Assembly (NCBI RefSeq): GCF_010501035.1
Contig: NZ_QVMH01000002.1
Span: 23,812-87,811, forward strand
Length of the DNA: 64,000 nt
Direction: 5' to 3'
Source: Paludibacter sp. 221
Lineage (GTDB): Bacteria; Bacteroidota; Bacteroidia; Bacteroidales; Paludibacteraceae
Shown: positions 53,260-63,196 of the stretch, one piece after another
How positions within the stretch are numbered: the first letter of the stretch is position 1
How the letters are laid out: each line of letters opens with the position of its first letter
Made by a program: the position numbers and the translations under genes
Notes under the pieces: model-generated
Told to the model about the DNA's origin: nothing
The model's database searches: none
The model's input: only the letters and a program-made list of their open reading frames with translations

Positions 53260-54480
53260 ATGAACAGACAACGTTTTTCAAAGATTTTCGTAATCTTATT
53301 TACAATGCTATTTGTAGCATTAAATGGCATTATTGCCCAAGTAACAATAGGGGCAGATAAAGAACCAGAAAGTTTCTCCGTTTTGGAGATTGTGGGTAAT
53401 AAAAGTGGACTTCGTTTGCCTCAACTGACAACAACACAAAGAGATGATATGACGAATAGTAATGAGTTTAAAACTTTGGCTGATACGCAGGCCAGAGGGC
53501 TTATGATTTACAATTTGGATATAGACTGTATGGAAACATGGAATGGTATAATGTGGCTTTCAAGCTGTGGGGATGCGTTGGCTTCTTCTGTCAATTCCAG
53601 TTTTAATATCAAGACCCACCCCGATGAGTTTACGAATATCGCATTATCCAACAACTCTGCTATAACGCTGGAAGTGGAAGCGGAAGACCCTGATGATGAA
53701 AGCGCGGTATTTAGCTATCAATGGTATAAACAAACTTTCGAGCAACAAATACAGAATAGCAAGGGGACAAAAATTAATGGAGCTAATAACTCTACGCTAT
53801 TAGTTGATATAGATAGGAATGTACGTAGTAATACCAGCTATTATTGTGTGGTTTCAAGGGGTTCGGAACAATTAAAAAGTAAGTCGGGGCGGGTTTTAAT
53901 TGGTGGTTGCGGAGCCTATTTAGGTGCTAACTCTACAGGGTGGAGAGAGTTTCAGTGTCATAATATGGGGGCGAATGTAAATTCGGATCCTTTTACTCCG
54001 TCTTCAGCTATTCATGGAGCAAAATATCAATGGGGCACTGCTTTTTTTGCATATAATAGTGAAACAGATCAGGCTGATTGGGGAGCGGCTTCGTCGTGGA
54101 CTTATCCTGTAACTACTTCGACTTGGACAAGCAACCCATGTACGGCTCAAGGAAATGGCTGGAAAATGATGACGAGAACGGAAGCGGAGGCACTTATTAC
54201 AAATAATAAAATTAGCTATATAGGGAATGACTGGTCGTACAATAATGGGAATTTTTCTACAGGTACTTATATAGGCGAGTATCTTTTCTTTCCGGCATCA
54301 GGAACACGAAATTGGAGTAATGGTCTTCCTTTTTATCGCGGGGGTGTTGCTGGCATATTTACTACCGATACTCAGAGTGGTGACCAAGGAAGAATGTGGC
54401 ATCTTTGGGTTGGTAAAGATAATATAAAGTTGAATACAGGTTATAAATCGTGGGGTATGACTATTCGCTGCTTGAAATAA
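53260..54480 (+). CDS. FISUMP-domain surface protein
   Basis: A 406-residue exported protein. Signal peptide residues ~1-26 (ALNGIIAQ). Next comes a segment common to such surface proteins (VTIGADKEPESFSVLEIVGN ... GLRLPQLTTTQRDDM ... GLMIYNLDIDCMETWNGIMW), then an Ig-like domain (about 135-210; VFSYQWYKQ, NTSYYCVVSRG). The C-terminal ~180 residues match the FISUMP domain (KYQWGTAFFAYNSETD ... NGWKMMTRTEAEALI ... LFFPASGTRNWSNG ... WGMTIRCL). Members are cell-surface or fimbria-associated proteins of unknown ligand. It lies directly after the repeat-rich intergenic region. Confidence 0.85.
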   Translation: MNRQRFSKIFVILFTMLFVALNGIIAQVTIGADKEPESFSVLEIVGNKSGLRLPQLTTTQRDDMTNSNEFKTLADTQARGLMIYNLDIDCMETWNGIMWLSSCGDALASSVNSSFNIKTHPDEFTNIALSNNSAITLEVEAEDPDDESAVFSYQWYKQTFEQQIQNSKGTKINGANNSTLLVDIDRNVRSNTSYYCVVSRGSEQLKSKSGRVLIGGCGAYLGANSTGWREFQCHNMGANVNSDPFTPSSAIHGAKYQWGTAFFAYNSETDQADWGAASSWTYPVTTSTWTSNPCTAQGNGWKMMTRTEAEALITNNKISYIGNDWSYNNGNFSTGTYIGEYLFFPASGTRNWSNGLPFYRGGVAGIFTTDTQSGDQGRMWHLWVGKDNIKLNTGYKSWGMTIRCLK

Positions 54481-54542
54481 GACCTTTGATAAAAAGTCTT
54501 ACAGGATTCAATACATATAATCCTGTAAGGCTTTTATATGTT

Positions 54543-55589
54543 TTACTTTTCGGGGATGTTCAAGCTTATTGTGCGGTTGCTGCTGTTATAGCTTCCTAAA
54601 ATGCCCAGTCCTCCCTTTACATTGCTGTAAATTTGTATCGGCTCGGAGAATAAACCTCCAAAGTCGCTTGATGCTTCTGCCTCACTGCGTGTTTTCAGAT
54701 ATAAATAGTAATCGCGTGAGATGCTTTGCAGTTTGGCCGTAAGTTCGATACGGATAAGTTCCTCCTCCTCTTCTTCGGGGTCGGAATATGGGTTGTAATA
54801 CATACCATCAGGGTTGGGTTGCTGTTTGCTTTCGTAATAAGAGTAGTAATTAATCGGTATTCTTAGCGAAAAATCTTTTCCATCGTACAGGTCGTCGGCA
54901 AATTCGTTATAAGGCTCTATACCTCCTTCGAAATCGAGTAAATCCATTTGGCTGCCTGCCAACGCATCTTTTACATAAAAATAAGCCGGACGAGTTTGTA
55001 TAGTGCCACCCGAATAGTATTCAGTTATGTTAAGTACCAGCCGATAGTAGTTTTGTATGCCTCCGGGGTCCGAAAATTTCAGGTTTACATCTACAAAGCA
55101 GTTGTGATTAATTCCTATCGTATCATACTTGTTGTTTGTAATATACATAAGCGAGGCCGATTTGTTTACCCTGTAGTTGCCGGCTTCCACACTTGTCAAG
55201 GAGATTTTTTCTTTTATGTCTGTTGAGGTTTCTATCTGTTCGTAGCCACTGCTCAGTACTTTTATTTTTATTTTTTCTCCCGGAGTTGGGGTGTTATTTC
55301 CTTGATAGTAACCATCGGTGGTATAGCGTAATACTTCTTCCGAACCGTTCTCGTATAATATGCTTACCTCAGCGTTTTCTATGTTTTTGAACTGACTGCT
55401 TGGGGTGGTAAAGAAATGACTTTCGGACAGATGCACCTTGATGAGCGAATCGGGCGTGAGGAATCCGTTTACTACCAGCATAGGCTCAGTTATTTTTCCT
55501 TTGAACTCAATCTCCTGTTCGCATGCGGTAAACAGGCCGCATCCGATAAATAGTGTTATTGCTGTAATTATTATATGTTTTGTTTTCAT
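54543..55589 (-). CDS. DUF4249 lipoprotein
   Basis: About 348 residues from the ATG at 55589, where the signal peptide begins (MKTKHIIITAITLFIGCGLF, lipobox FTAC, Cys23). Twelve residues upstream are encoded by an intergenic repeat and are unlikely to be translated. The DUF4249 pattern is visible: EPMLVVNGFLTPDSLIKVHLS, a series of beta strands, then GGLGILGSYNSSNRTISL at the end. These lipoproteins are regularly paired with single TonB-dependent receptors, as here, and may act as their surface substrate-binding partner. Confidence 0.87.
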   Translation of the reverse strand: MKTKHIIITAITLFIGCGLFTACEQEIEFKGKITEPMLVVNGFLTPDSLIKVHLSESHFFTTPSSQFKNIENAEVSILYENGSEEVLRYTTDGYYQGNNTPTPGEKIKIKVLSSGYEQIETSTDIKEKISLTSVEAGNYRVNKSASLMYITNNKYDTIGINHNCFVDVNLKFSDPGGIQNYYRLVLNITEYYSGGTIQTRPAYFYVKDALAGSQMDLLDFEGGIEPYNEFADDLYDGKDFSLRIPINYYSYYESKQQPNPDGMYYNPYSDPEEEEEELIRIELTAKLQSISRDYYLYLKTRSEAEASSDFGGLFSEPIQIYSNVKGGLGILGSYNSSNRTISLNIPEK

Positions 55590-55682
55590 AATAAGTAGTT
55601 GCGAGTTACGAGTTACAAGTTTCATTATCTGATAATTGAGTATGAAATGTATAGGATTGATTTTTTGTAAACAATTCGGTTT

Positions 55683-58145
55683 TTAGAATTTGAAAGTATA
55701 GCTTATAGATGGTATAATAGGAAAAATGGTTATTTGTTTCAGTACTTTGTATTCTATCATTTCATAAGTCCAATAATCTCCTTCGGGCACATATATGGCA
55801 GGCCCTTCCGTCTGTTTCGTCCATTGTGTTATCATGAACGGGTTCATCTGGTTATATGCATTGTATATGCTTATATTCCATGTGCGCACTCCACGCTTTT
55901 TCTGCTTGTGGAAGTTTATGCCTAAATCCAGCCTGTGGTAGTTGGGGTAACGGTAGTTGTTTCGTTGCTCAATGTGGCTTATGCTTCCTGTACTGCGCCA
56001 TGGGGAAGCATCGGGTACGGGATAGGCGTAATAATTTTGCAATCCGAGCGTACCGCAGTTGCCTGTGCTGAATACCCATGTTCCGGATATGTCTATCTTG
56101 TCGTTGAACTTGTGCGATACAACTACGCTGAGGTCGTGTCTGCGGTCGTACTTGGCGGGAAACTTCAACCCGTTGTTCAATTCCTGACCGGGTCGGTCGA
56201 ACAGGCGTTCCGATTTCGACCATGTGTAACCCACCCATCCGGTGGTTTTTCCGATGGTTTTTTGTGCCAGCAGTTCTACTCCATACGACCATCCTTGCCC
56301 CATGCTTACTTTATCTTCCCAGCCCGAATTGTTGCCAAGGAATGTAGCCCCATCTTTGTATTCGAGCAGATTGCTCATCGACTTGTAATAACCTTCGATT
56401 GATAAATCGCATATGTCAAGCAGGTTGTAGAAGAATCCGGCCGAAAACTGGTGCGACTTCATCGGTTCGATGCGCTTGGTTACAGGCACCCACAGGTCGG
56501 TCGGCAGGCTTATATTGTTGTTCGACAGCAGGTGAATATACTGGTTCATATAGGCGTATCCCCCTTTGAACGACAGTTTGTCGCTAAGTAGCACACGCAT
56601 GCTAAGGCGGGGCTGCAACGACTGGTAAAACTCTTTTTGTACATAGAAGTTGGAGTAATGCAGCCCTACGTTGGCTTTTATTATATTACCGATGCTTATG
56701 TTGTCTTCGATGTAAAAAGCGCTTTCGTGGGCACGAATATTGTTATCTCCCATTGCCGTATCCAGTTTTTGTTCGTATCCGAAATCATTTTCCTGAATTT
56801 TGGCCGATGTCACTCCCGGTTTAAAATTGTGGTTGAAATAGCTTGCTCCGAATTTTATGTCGTGGTTGGGGTTGGGAGTATAATCAAAGTCTACCTTTGC
56901 CGAGATGTCTTCTATACCCGATTTGTATTTCATGGTTATGTCGTACGAGTAAGTGTTGTGAGGGTCGTTGTCCAAAATCCCTTTATCTTCCATGCCGATA
57001 TCCATATTGAACCGGTAGCGTGTGAATGCTCCGGTTACGTTCATAAACAGTTTGTTGTTTATAATATGGTTCCAGCGCAAGGCTGTTATTAAGTTGCCCC
57101 AGTCCCAGTCGGTTTTCATCGTAGTGCTTCCGTAGTATGCGTCATCTTCCTTTATGTTGGCATATATGGCATCGTCGCCCATGTAGAAACTAAGGTAGAG
57201 GCGGTCTTTGTCCGAAAACTTGTGGCTTACCTTTGCATTTAAATCATAGAAATAGTACCCGGCACGCAGTTTTTCCATACCTTCATTTCCTTCCATATTA
57301 GATATGATTTTCAGCAATGGTTGTGCTATAATGTCGAAATAAGTTCTTCGGGCTGAAATGTTGAATGTTGTTTTTTCGTTGAACAGCGGCCCTTCCAGAT
57401 TTAGTTTTGACGATATAAGCCCGACCGAAACCGTACCTTTTAGTTTTTTGTTGTTGCCGTCGTTCATGCTGATATCCAGTACCGACGATAACCGTCCTCC
57501 GAAACGTGCGGGAAATCCGCCTTTGTACAGCGTAACGTTTTTTATGGCATCGGCATTGAATACCGAGAAGAAACCGCCCATGTGGTTTACATTGTACACG
57601 GGTATGCCGTCGAGCAGAAATAAATTCTCGTCGGGTCCTCCTCCGCGCACATAAAATCCGGCCGAGCCTTCGGTTCCCGCCTGTACTCCGGGCAGTAATT
57701 GCAGGGCTTTTATCACATCAGTTTCGCCAAAAAGCGTGGGCACTGTTTTTATTTGCGATATGGGTATGGTTACCGCACTCATCTGCGAGCCCATCACACC
57801 AAGTTCCTGCCGGTTGGCTACCACGGTAACTTCTTTAAGTACGTTGTGTTCTTCAAGTGCAATGTTGATGGTGGTGTCTTTGCTTAGGTTGAATGATATA
57901 AGTACAGGCTCGTATCCTACGTATGAATATCTGAGTTGCACGTCGCCCTTTGGTATGGTAAGTGAATAGAATCCGTATGTGTTGCTGACCATGCCTTTAG
58001 CCGAATTGTTTTCGAATACGGATGCGCTTATGAGTGTTTCGCTTGTTTTGGCATCGGTAATGTAACCGCTGATGGTATAGCTTTGTGAAAAAATAATGAC
58101 CGGAAAAAGAAAAATAAGAAAGAAGCTTAAATAAGTTTTTCTCAT
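55683..58145 (-). CDS. TonB-dependent receptor with carboxypeptidase-regulatory domain
   Basis: An 820-residue outer-membrane receptor. After the signal peptide (residues 1-20) come a carboxypeptidase-like regulatory domain (YTISGYITDAKTSETLISAS), the plug (GETDVIKALQLLPGVQAGTE, FYVRGGGPDENLFLLDGIPV) and the barrel, ending in SISYTFKF. It has no STN domain and no sigma/FecR neighbours, unlike the SusC here, so it is probably not self-signalling. The DUF4249 gene lies downstream on the same strand after 93 bp. Ligand unknown. Confidence 0.93.
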   Translation of the reverse strand: MRKTYLSFFLIFLFPVIIFSQSYTISGYITDAKTSETLISASVFENNSAKGMVSNTYGFYSLTIPKGDVQLRYSYVGYEPVLISFNLSKDTTINIALEEHNVLKEVTVVANRQELGVMGSQMSAVTIPISQIKTVPTLFGETDVIKALQLLPGVQAGTEGSAGFYVRGGGPDENLFLLDGIPVYNVNHMGGFFSVFNADAIKNVTLYKGGFPARFGGRLSSVLDISMNDGNNKKLKGTVSVGLISSKLNLEGPLFNEKTTFNISARRTYFDIIAQPLLKIISNMEGNEGMEKLRAGYYFYDLNAKVSHKFSDKDRLYLSFYMGDDAIYANIKEDDAYYGSTTMKTDWDWGNLITALRWNHIINNKLFMNVTGAFTRYRFNMDIGMEDKGILDNDPHNTYSYDITMKYKSGIEDISAKVDFDYTPNPNHDIKFGASYFNHNFKPGVTSAKIQENDFGYEQKLDTAMGDNNIRAHESAFYIEDNISIGNIIKANVGLHYSNFYVQKEFYQSLQPRLSMRVLLSDKLSFKGGYAYMNQYIHLLSNNNISLPTDLWVPVTKRIEPMKSHQFSAGFFYNLLDICDLSIEGYYKSMSNLLEYKDGATFLGNNSGWEDKVSMGQGWSYGVELLAQKTIGKTTGWVGYTWSKSERLFDRPGQELNNGLKFPAKYDRRHDLSVVVSHKFNDKIDISGTWVFSTGNCGTLGLQNYYAYPVPDASPWRSTGSISHIEQRNNYRYPNYHRLDLGINFHKQKKRGVRTWNISIYNAYNQMNPFMITQWTKQTEGPAIYVPEGDYWTYEMIEYKVLKQITIFPIIPSISYTFKF

Positions 58146-58183
58146 GTTTGTATTAAGAAGGGTTGTTTTTTTGAGAATTTTTG

Positions 58184-58191
58184 CAAAAGTA
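58184..58191 (-). promoter_or_regulatory. -7 box for the TonB-dependent receptor gene
   Basis: CAAAAGTA on plus (TACTTTTG on minus), ~40 nt before the start codon. Confidence 0.5.
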
Positions 58192-58358
58192 AATAAGTTT
58201 TTATTATAACAGGGAAACGTTAATTTTATTTTGCAGACAGTAGGAATAATTGTTTTTTATACCTTGTTGAAACCATGTGTTTAAAAAATAAAATAAAAAA
58301 GAGAACTCTTTTGTTAAAAAATTCTCTTTCGTACTATAGAAATCAGTCAGGTTTTCAG

Positions 58359-60572
58359 TTATTTTATATTGTATAATATCTCGTCCAGCATGAGTGGTAT
58401 TTCGTCCGGTTCGATGCCGTTTGCTTTCAGGTGTTGGATATCTCCATTAAATGTATCCAGAAATAAAACCCAGTTGTTCTGTTGCAGGGCAAGGCTTTTT
58501 ACGTAGTATTCAAGTGCTTCTTTTCTCTTACGCCGGCTCCATGCTACGTGTCCTGCGTTCAGATAATCATGTGCAATAGGAGCATCTGCCACCAAAATTT
58601 TTTGTGCGTAATAATCAGCTTGTTTCAGATTGCCCGATGCAAATGATGCCCATGCAATAGCCCGCTGAATTTTAATATCATCTTCATTCTCAGTGTCGAG
58701 CTTGAAGTAAAGATTAAGCGCTTCTTTATATTTACCCATTTGCATGTATGAATTGGCAATGCGCATCTGTGTAGGCAAGCTGCCCGGATTGAGAAAATCG
58801 GCGTGCTGGTAAAACTCCAACGCTTTTTCATGATTGCCTGCAAGGCGATAGCACAATGCAATTTTTTTTATAGTCCAGAGGTCGTCGGGCTGAATGATGT
58901 CTGCTTTCAGGTAAGCGTTCAAGGCATCGTTCAAGTGCGAGGTCTTTTGATAGGCATATCCTATTTTCTGGTACAGAGATGCACTCGGTTCCGATTCGTT
59001 CAGCAGTTCGTTGAAAAGTTCTAACGCCTGTGGGTATAGTTTTTTTGAGAAATAATACTCTGCTATCCCTGTTTTGAAATTATCATTGGCCGAGAGAATG
59101 TCGAATAATGAAGTACGGTGAATAAGGAGCGATGAATTGAACATATCCTCGAAATCGTCTCTTTGCGGATATAGTTTGAAAAAACGGAATATATCCTGAA
59201 TGTATTGCTTTGATATGTTTTTCGATGCAACATCGGGCGACAGCATGGCTTCGTCTTTCTTCATTTCGTCAATCTGCTCCGACTCTACCTTCAGCGAACT
59301 TTTCATCATTTCGCGCTGTGCTTCGGGCATCTGCAAGATGCTCAGGCAGAAAGAATATAGGTCTGAGTCGCACATTATCTGGCTTCCTACAAAGGTAGCA
59401 AGAACGTTTCTCTGTTCGTTTTGGAACAAGCGGTTTACTGCCGAATGAGTGGGGTCGAACGGTAAAAACCAGTTGGAAAACTCATTGAAGAAAGGGAAGT
59501 TTTTCAGCATCGAGAATGTACTCATATACACGTCGGCTCCTTCCATTTGCATCTCGCTCAGCTCTTGCAGTTTGTCAGTCACTCCGCTATCTTCCAGTAT
59601 TTCCTGCCATTGCGGGTTGGTTTCTTCCCAGTCGTCGGAGTTTAAAAGATTTTCTATATCTTTATCATTCTTTAGTTTAGGGCTTATCTTGGCTATCTCG
59701 GGCAATATCTCTTCCTGTAGCTTTTTCGATATTTTTTCGGTTTCGGTAGTTGCTATAATCTGGGTTATGATATTCCGGAAATTTTCCAACGTATGCTCGT
59801 TGTCGGCAAGCAGTACCAACCTGTTACGCACCATAGGAAAATATGGGATAAACTGATTGTATTTTGTTAGTATAAAGCATAACCCCACCAAGGCGCGTTG
59901 CTTCACCTGCGGGTTTTCAGACTCGCAGCAGTCAAATAAGAGCATCAGTTTTTCTTCGTCGAACATCCGCCACAGATTCAGGGTAAGCCCCGATACAATC
60001 AGGCTTTTTTCCAACAGCCCATCGTATTCTTTATCCATAATGTGGGCAAACAGGTTTTTCTCTTCGTCTTTGTAGGTGGTAGTGAGCCAGTAAATGCCAA
60101 ATATCTCAGGCAGCAAACTTTCGTAAATTCCTTTAAGACGGTCTATTTCTTGCCTGTGCGATGCTTCGTCTTGCGATATTAATGTTGTTTGAGCATGGGT
60201 TTCCTGCAATGTGCTTAATAACTGTTTGAGATTCCTGTATTTTTGCTCGTGAGGGAAGTAGCGTTTCTTTGTGTATTCGTAATTTGATGAATTTTGAATG
60301 TATAAGTTTTCCCGTATCTCTTCGGTGAGCAGAAAAAGTTTAGCTATCAGTTTGTTGTATATCGTAATGCGTTCGGGGTCGTCTACACCGTCCACATAAT
60401 ACTGCAGCATATAGCGGTAGTTTTGTTGCAAGTTATCGAAACGTTCGTGCAGTCCCCAGTTTTGCAAATGCTCATTAAGCATTTGTATATTATCAAACGC
60501 CTGTTTGAGTTTCCCCAGTAAGAGTAACCGGAGTATCAACTGGTATGATTTTTTTATTTGTGCTATGTCCAT
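58359..60572 (-). CDS. Large TPR-repeat protein
   Basis: About 737 residues from the ATG at 60572 (MDIAQIKKSYQLILRLL). A longer frame of 46 more residues exists upstream but looks untranslated. No signal peptide is evident. The N-terminal ~500 residues are helical and of unknown type (several Leu-rich, acidic segments such as LFDCCESENPQVKQRALVGL, reminiscent of HEAT repeats). From about 505 onward there are at least five TPR units (ASLYQKIGYAYQKTSHLNDA, DDLWTIKKIALCYRLAGNHE, GSLPTQMRIANSYMQMGKYK). It is presumably a cytosolic scaffold. No neighbour suggests its partner. Confidence 0.8.
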   Translation of the reverse strand: MDIAQIKKSYQLILRLLLLGKLKQAFDNIQMLNEHLQNWGLHERFDNLQQNYRYMLQYYVDGVDDPERITIYNKLIAKLFLLTEEIRENLYIQNSSNYEYTKKRYFPHEQKYRNLKQLLSTLQETHAQTTLISQDEASHRQEIDRLKGIYESLLPEIFGIYWLTTTYKDEEKNLFAHIMDKEYDGLLEKSLIVSGLTLNLWRMFDEEKLMLLFDCCESENPQVKQRALVGLCFILTKYNQFIPYFPMVRNRLVLLADNEHTLENFRNIITQIIATTETEKISKKLQEEILPEIAKISPKLKNDKDIENLLNSDDWEETNPQWQEILEDSGVTDKLQELSEMQMEGADVYMSTFSMLKNFPFFNEFSNWFLPFDPTHSAVNRLFQNEQRNVLATFVGSQIMCDSDLYSFCLSILQMPEAQREMMKSSLKVESEQIDEMKKDEAMLSPDVASKNISKQYIQDIFRFFKLYPQRDDFEDMFNSSLLIHRTSLFDILSANDNFKTGIAEYYFSKKLYPQALELFNELLNESEPSASLYQKIGYAYQKTSHLNDALNAYLKADIIQPDDLWTIKKIALCYRLAGNHEKALEFYQHADFLNPGSLPTQMRIANSYMQMGKYKEALNLYFKLDTENEDDIKIQRAIAWASFASGNLKQADYYAQKILVADAPIAHDYLNAGHVAWSRRKRKEALEYYVKSLALQQNNWVLFLDTFNGDIQHLKANGIEPDEIPLMLDEILYNIK

Positions 60573-60870
60573 ACAATGCAGATGAATAAAGTCCTTTACC
60601 GAAACAAACAAATAAATTTTCGATTTGTTTTCGACAGGCTCTAAATGAATGTCTTTTTTCTCCGGGAGTTTATTGCACAGAAAATATGCCAATGTTGAGT
60701 AATATGCCAAATTGGCAAGTTACGGAATAAATCTGCAAGTATGTGGATGGATATATCTGTCAGGGATGAATGTGGAAAGTGAGTAGTAGATAGCGGGTAG
60801 TGAACAGCAAATAACCCGTCAACGACCGATGCCTGTAGAGTGCAGGATTTTTCCTTTATTACTCGCTAAT

Positions 60871-60918
60871 GACTTGTAACTCGTAACCGTCCGAGAAGGA
60901 CAAGGTAACTTGTAACTG
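60871..60918. repeat. ACTTGTAACTCGTAAC-type intergenic motif
   Basis: ACTTGTAACTCGTAAC followed by ACTTGTAACTG about 30 nt on. The same motif occurs near 1407, 53190 and, in reverse complement, 55600, with a weaker match near 41709. Confidence 0.6.
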
Positions 60919-60922
60919 AATA

Positions 60923-61624
60923 TCATCCCATTTTGCTTATTTTACGCAACTTTTCTTCGTCTATGATTTTTAGTTTACGTCCGTCCATTGCGATAATGTG
61001 TTCATTTACAAAGCTGGATAGGGTGCGTATTGCGTTCGAGGTTGTCATGTTCGACAGGTTTGCCAAGTCCTCGCGCGAAAGGTATATATTGATAGTGGCA
61101 CCATCTTCCTCCATACCGTAGCTTTTGCTCAGAAAAAGCAAGGATTCGGCCAGTCTGCCACGTATGTGTTTTTGGGTAAGGTTAACGGTTCTTGAGTCGG
61201 AATCGCCTAAATCTGCAGCCAGTTCTTCCAGAAAGCGGAAGCAAAACGCGTTGTTGTGGCGCAGTATCGAAATAAAGACATCTCCTTTTAGCATATAAAC
61301 AGCGGCAGGCTCAAAAGCTGCCACGTTGGTGTTGTACGTTCCGTTGGCTATCATGGCACGGTAGCCAAATGGCTCGCCCGGTTTCAACATTCTTATGATT
61401 TGAGTGCGGCTGCCTACACCTTCTTTGTATACTTTTGCTTTGCCGTTGGCAAGTACCATCATGTGGGTTGGGGTATCTCCCTCGTAGTGGATTACCTCGT
61501 TTTTTTTGTAGTACTGTACTGTCGAGTTATTTTTTACAAACCTTCTTTCATCAGGGGTAAGTACATCCCAACCGGTAAAAACTTCTTCGATTGGTTTTAA
61601 GTCTGTATATAACTTTTTCACCAT
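60923..61624 (-). CDS. Crp/Fnr-family transcriptional regulator
   Basis: A 233-residue regulator. Residues ~20-130 form the cyclic-nucleotide-binding-like sensor domain (VIHYEGDTPTHMMVLANGKAKV ... GEPFGYRAMI). Residues ~155-225 are the Crp-type winged helix-turn-helix (HIRGRLAESLLFLSKSYG, LSREDLANLSNMTTSNAIRTLS). No N-terminal cysteine cluster suggests an iron-sulfur Fnr, so the ligand is unknown. It is preceded by a TAAATTTG promoter with a well-spaced -33 element. Targets cannot be inferred. Confidence 0.9.
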   Translation of the reverse strand: MVKKLYTDLKPIEEVFTGWDVLTPDERRFVKNNSTVQYYKKNEVIHYEGDTPTHMMVLANGKAKVYKEGVGSRTQIIRMLKPGEPFGYRAMIANGTYNTNVAAFEPAAVYMLKGDVFISILRHNNAFCFRFLEELAADLGDSDSRTVNLTQKHIRGRLAESLLFLSKSYGMEEDGATINIYLSREDLANLSNMTTSNAIRTLSSFVNEHIIAMDGRKLKIIDEEKLRKISKMG

Positions 61625-61666
61625 AAGAATTTGCTAAAAAATGTCTTATAACAATGTTTTATAGCA

Positions 61667-61674
61667 CAAATTTA
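61667..61674 (-). promoter_or_regulatory. -7 box for the Crp/Fnr gene
   Basis: CAAATTTA on plus, TAAATTTG on minus, with TTG 18 nt upstream. Confidence 0.55.
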
Positions 61675-61849
61675 CTGTTTTTTGTTGATAAACAAGATAA
61701 AAATAAAAGAAAATAACAAATAACGTTTTTTTATACATAAATTTTTCAAACCGAATCGTAAATCCGGTTTTGAAAGGGTTGTCGGCAGACAAAAACAATG
61801 TAAGTGAGTATGGGAGTTAAAAAGTTTTTATTAAGTATAAAAATTATTG

Positions 61850-61857
61850 TACATTTG
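61850..61857 (+). promoter_or_regulatory. -7 box for the DUF4105 gene
   Basis: TACATTTG, 22 nt before the start codon. Confidence 0.5.
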
Positions 61858-61879
61858 ACCCCGTTTAAGAAATGGGGCT

Positions 61880-63112
61880 ATGAAAAGAGTAATATTATTT
61901 TTCCTCTTGCTTATCAGTGTGTTGTCTTTGCACTCCCAACCTCTTCCTTTTAGTGACAACGCAGTGGTTAGTTTAATTACCTGTTCGCCAGGAAAAGAGG
62001 TTTATGCGCGTTTTGGGCATACGGCTATTCGTATTAACGATCCGGCTACCAATAACGATGTTGTTTTTAACTACGGGATATTCGATTTTAATACAAAGAA
62101 TTTTTATCTCAAGTTTATAAAAGGGGAAACCGATTATAAACTGGGTGCGTATGATTTCGATAGTTTTCTTCCCGAATATGAAAACAGAAATTCAGCGGTA
62201 TGGGAGCAAGTTTTAAATCTTAATCAGTCGGAAAAGGAAAAACTGATCCGGTTGTTGCTGATAAACTACGAACCCGAAAACAGGATATACCGTTATAATT
62301 TTGTTTTTGACAACTGTTCAACCCGCCCTCGCGACAAAATCATTGAGGCTATTGATGGATATTTGGCATATAAGCTACCTGAGCCGGATGAAACTTTTCG
62401 CGAGTTAATAGATAAGTATATTAGCGACGATGCATGGCTTAAATTGGGAATTGATATAATTTTTGGCGATGAAGCTGACAGGAAAGCTACCCGTAGAGAA
62501 AGCATGTTCCTTCCCGAAATCTTAATGTCAGAATTTCAGGGGGCTGATATCTGCCCGATTCAGGGAAGTCGGGAGCGTCATCCTTTAGTATCGCAATATA
62601 ATATACTGGTAGATAAGAAACCGGAGGAAAATAAAAGTTTATCCTTTTTATTCCAACCTTTTAGTGTTTTTACTTTTTTACTTCTTCTATGTGTTCTTTT
62701 CTGTTTCAAAAACAGGAGATACCATCGTACACTCAAAGTATTTGATACGGTTTTGTTTTCTTTGGCGGGCTTGGTAGGGTGTGTTATTTTCTTTTTGTCG
62801 TTTATTTCAGTTCACCCCCTTGTTAGTAGCAATTTTAATATACTATGGCTTAACCCGTTGCTTATTTTTGCGGCTGTTATGCAATGGTTCAAGACATTGA
62901 GGTTTGCAACATTTTGTTTACAGTTGCTTAATTCGGTATTGCTGTTGATAGCGTTGATTTTGTTGATACCTTCATTTCATTATGTCAATATCTCATATTT
63001 ACCCATCATATTGTTGTTGCTCGTGCGCACGTTGAATTATTTGATTGTAAGGCTGAAAAGAGGAATAAAGGTGGGTAAAACTAAAATCAAATACTCCTTT
63101 AAGCGTCATTAA
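61880..63112 (+). CDS. DUF4105 membrane protein
   Basis: A 410-residue protein with a signal peptide (1-19) and an extracytoplasmic DUF4105 domain of ~230 residues. Typical features are VVSLITCSPGKEVYARFGHT, VVFNYGIFDFNTKNFYLKF, FDNCSTRPRDKI and REHxLVSQYN-like RHPLVSQYNILV. The C-terminal third has four transmembrane helices (about 258-275, 295-315, 324-340, 350-400). DUF4105 shares a Cys/His-containing pattern with NlpC/P60-like hydrolase folds (NCSTRPRD), suggesting an envelope amidase or transferase, but this is unproved. Confidence 0.85.
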   Translation: MKRVILFFLLLISVLSLHSQPLPFSDNAVVSLITCSPGKEVYARFGHTAIRINDPATNNDVVFNYGIFDFNTKNFYLKFIKGETDYKLGAYDFDSFLPEYENRNSAVWEQVLNLNQSEKEKLIRLLLINYEPENRIYRYNFVFDNCSTRPRDKIIEAIDGYLAYKLPEPDETFRELIDKYISDDAWLKLGIDIIFGDEADRKATRRESMFLPEILMSEFQGADICPIQGSRERHPLVSQYNILVDKKPEENKSLSFLFQPFSVFTFLLLLCVLFCFKNRRYHRTLKVFDTVLFSLAGLVGCVIFFLSFISVHPLVSSNFNILWLNPLLIFAAVMQWFKTLRFATFCLQLLNSVLLLIALILLIPSFHYVNISYLPIILLLLVRTLNYLIVRLKRGIKVGKTKIKYSFKRH

Positions 63113-63137
63113 AACTACGCATGATATCATATATAGT

Positions 63138-63177
63138 AAAAAATCACCGATGATTATCTTATCACCGGTGATTTTTT
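63138..63177. terminator. Bidirectional terminator
   Basis: 12-bp arms AAAAAATCACCG/CGGTGATTTTTT with A- and T-tracts on either side, serving the DUF4105 gene (+) and the small CxxC gene (-). Confidence 0.85.
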
Positions 63178-63196
63178 TATTTCAGTTTAAGCCTTA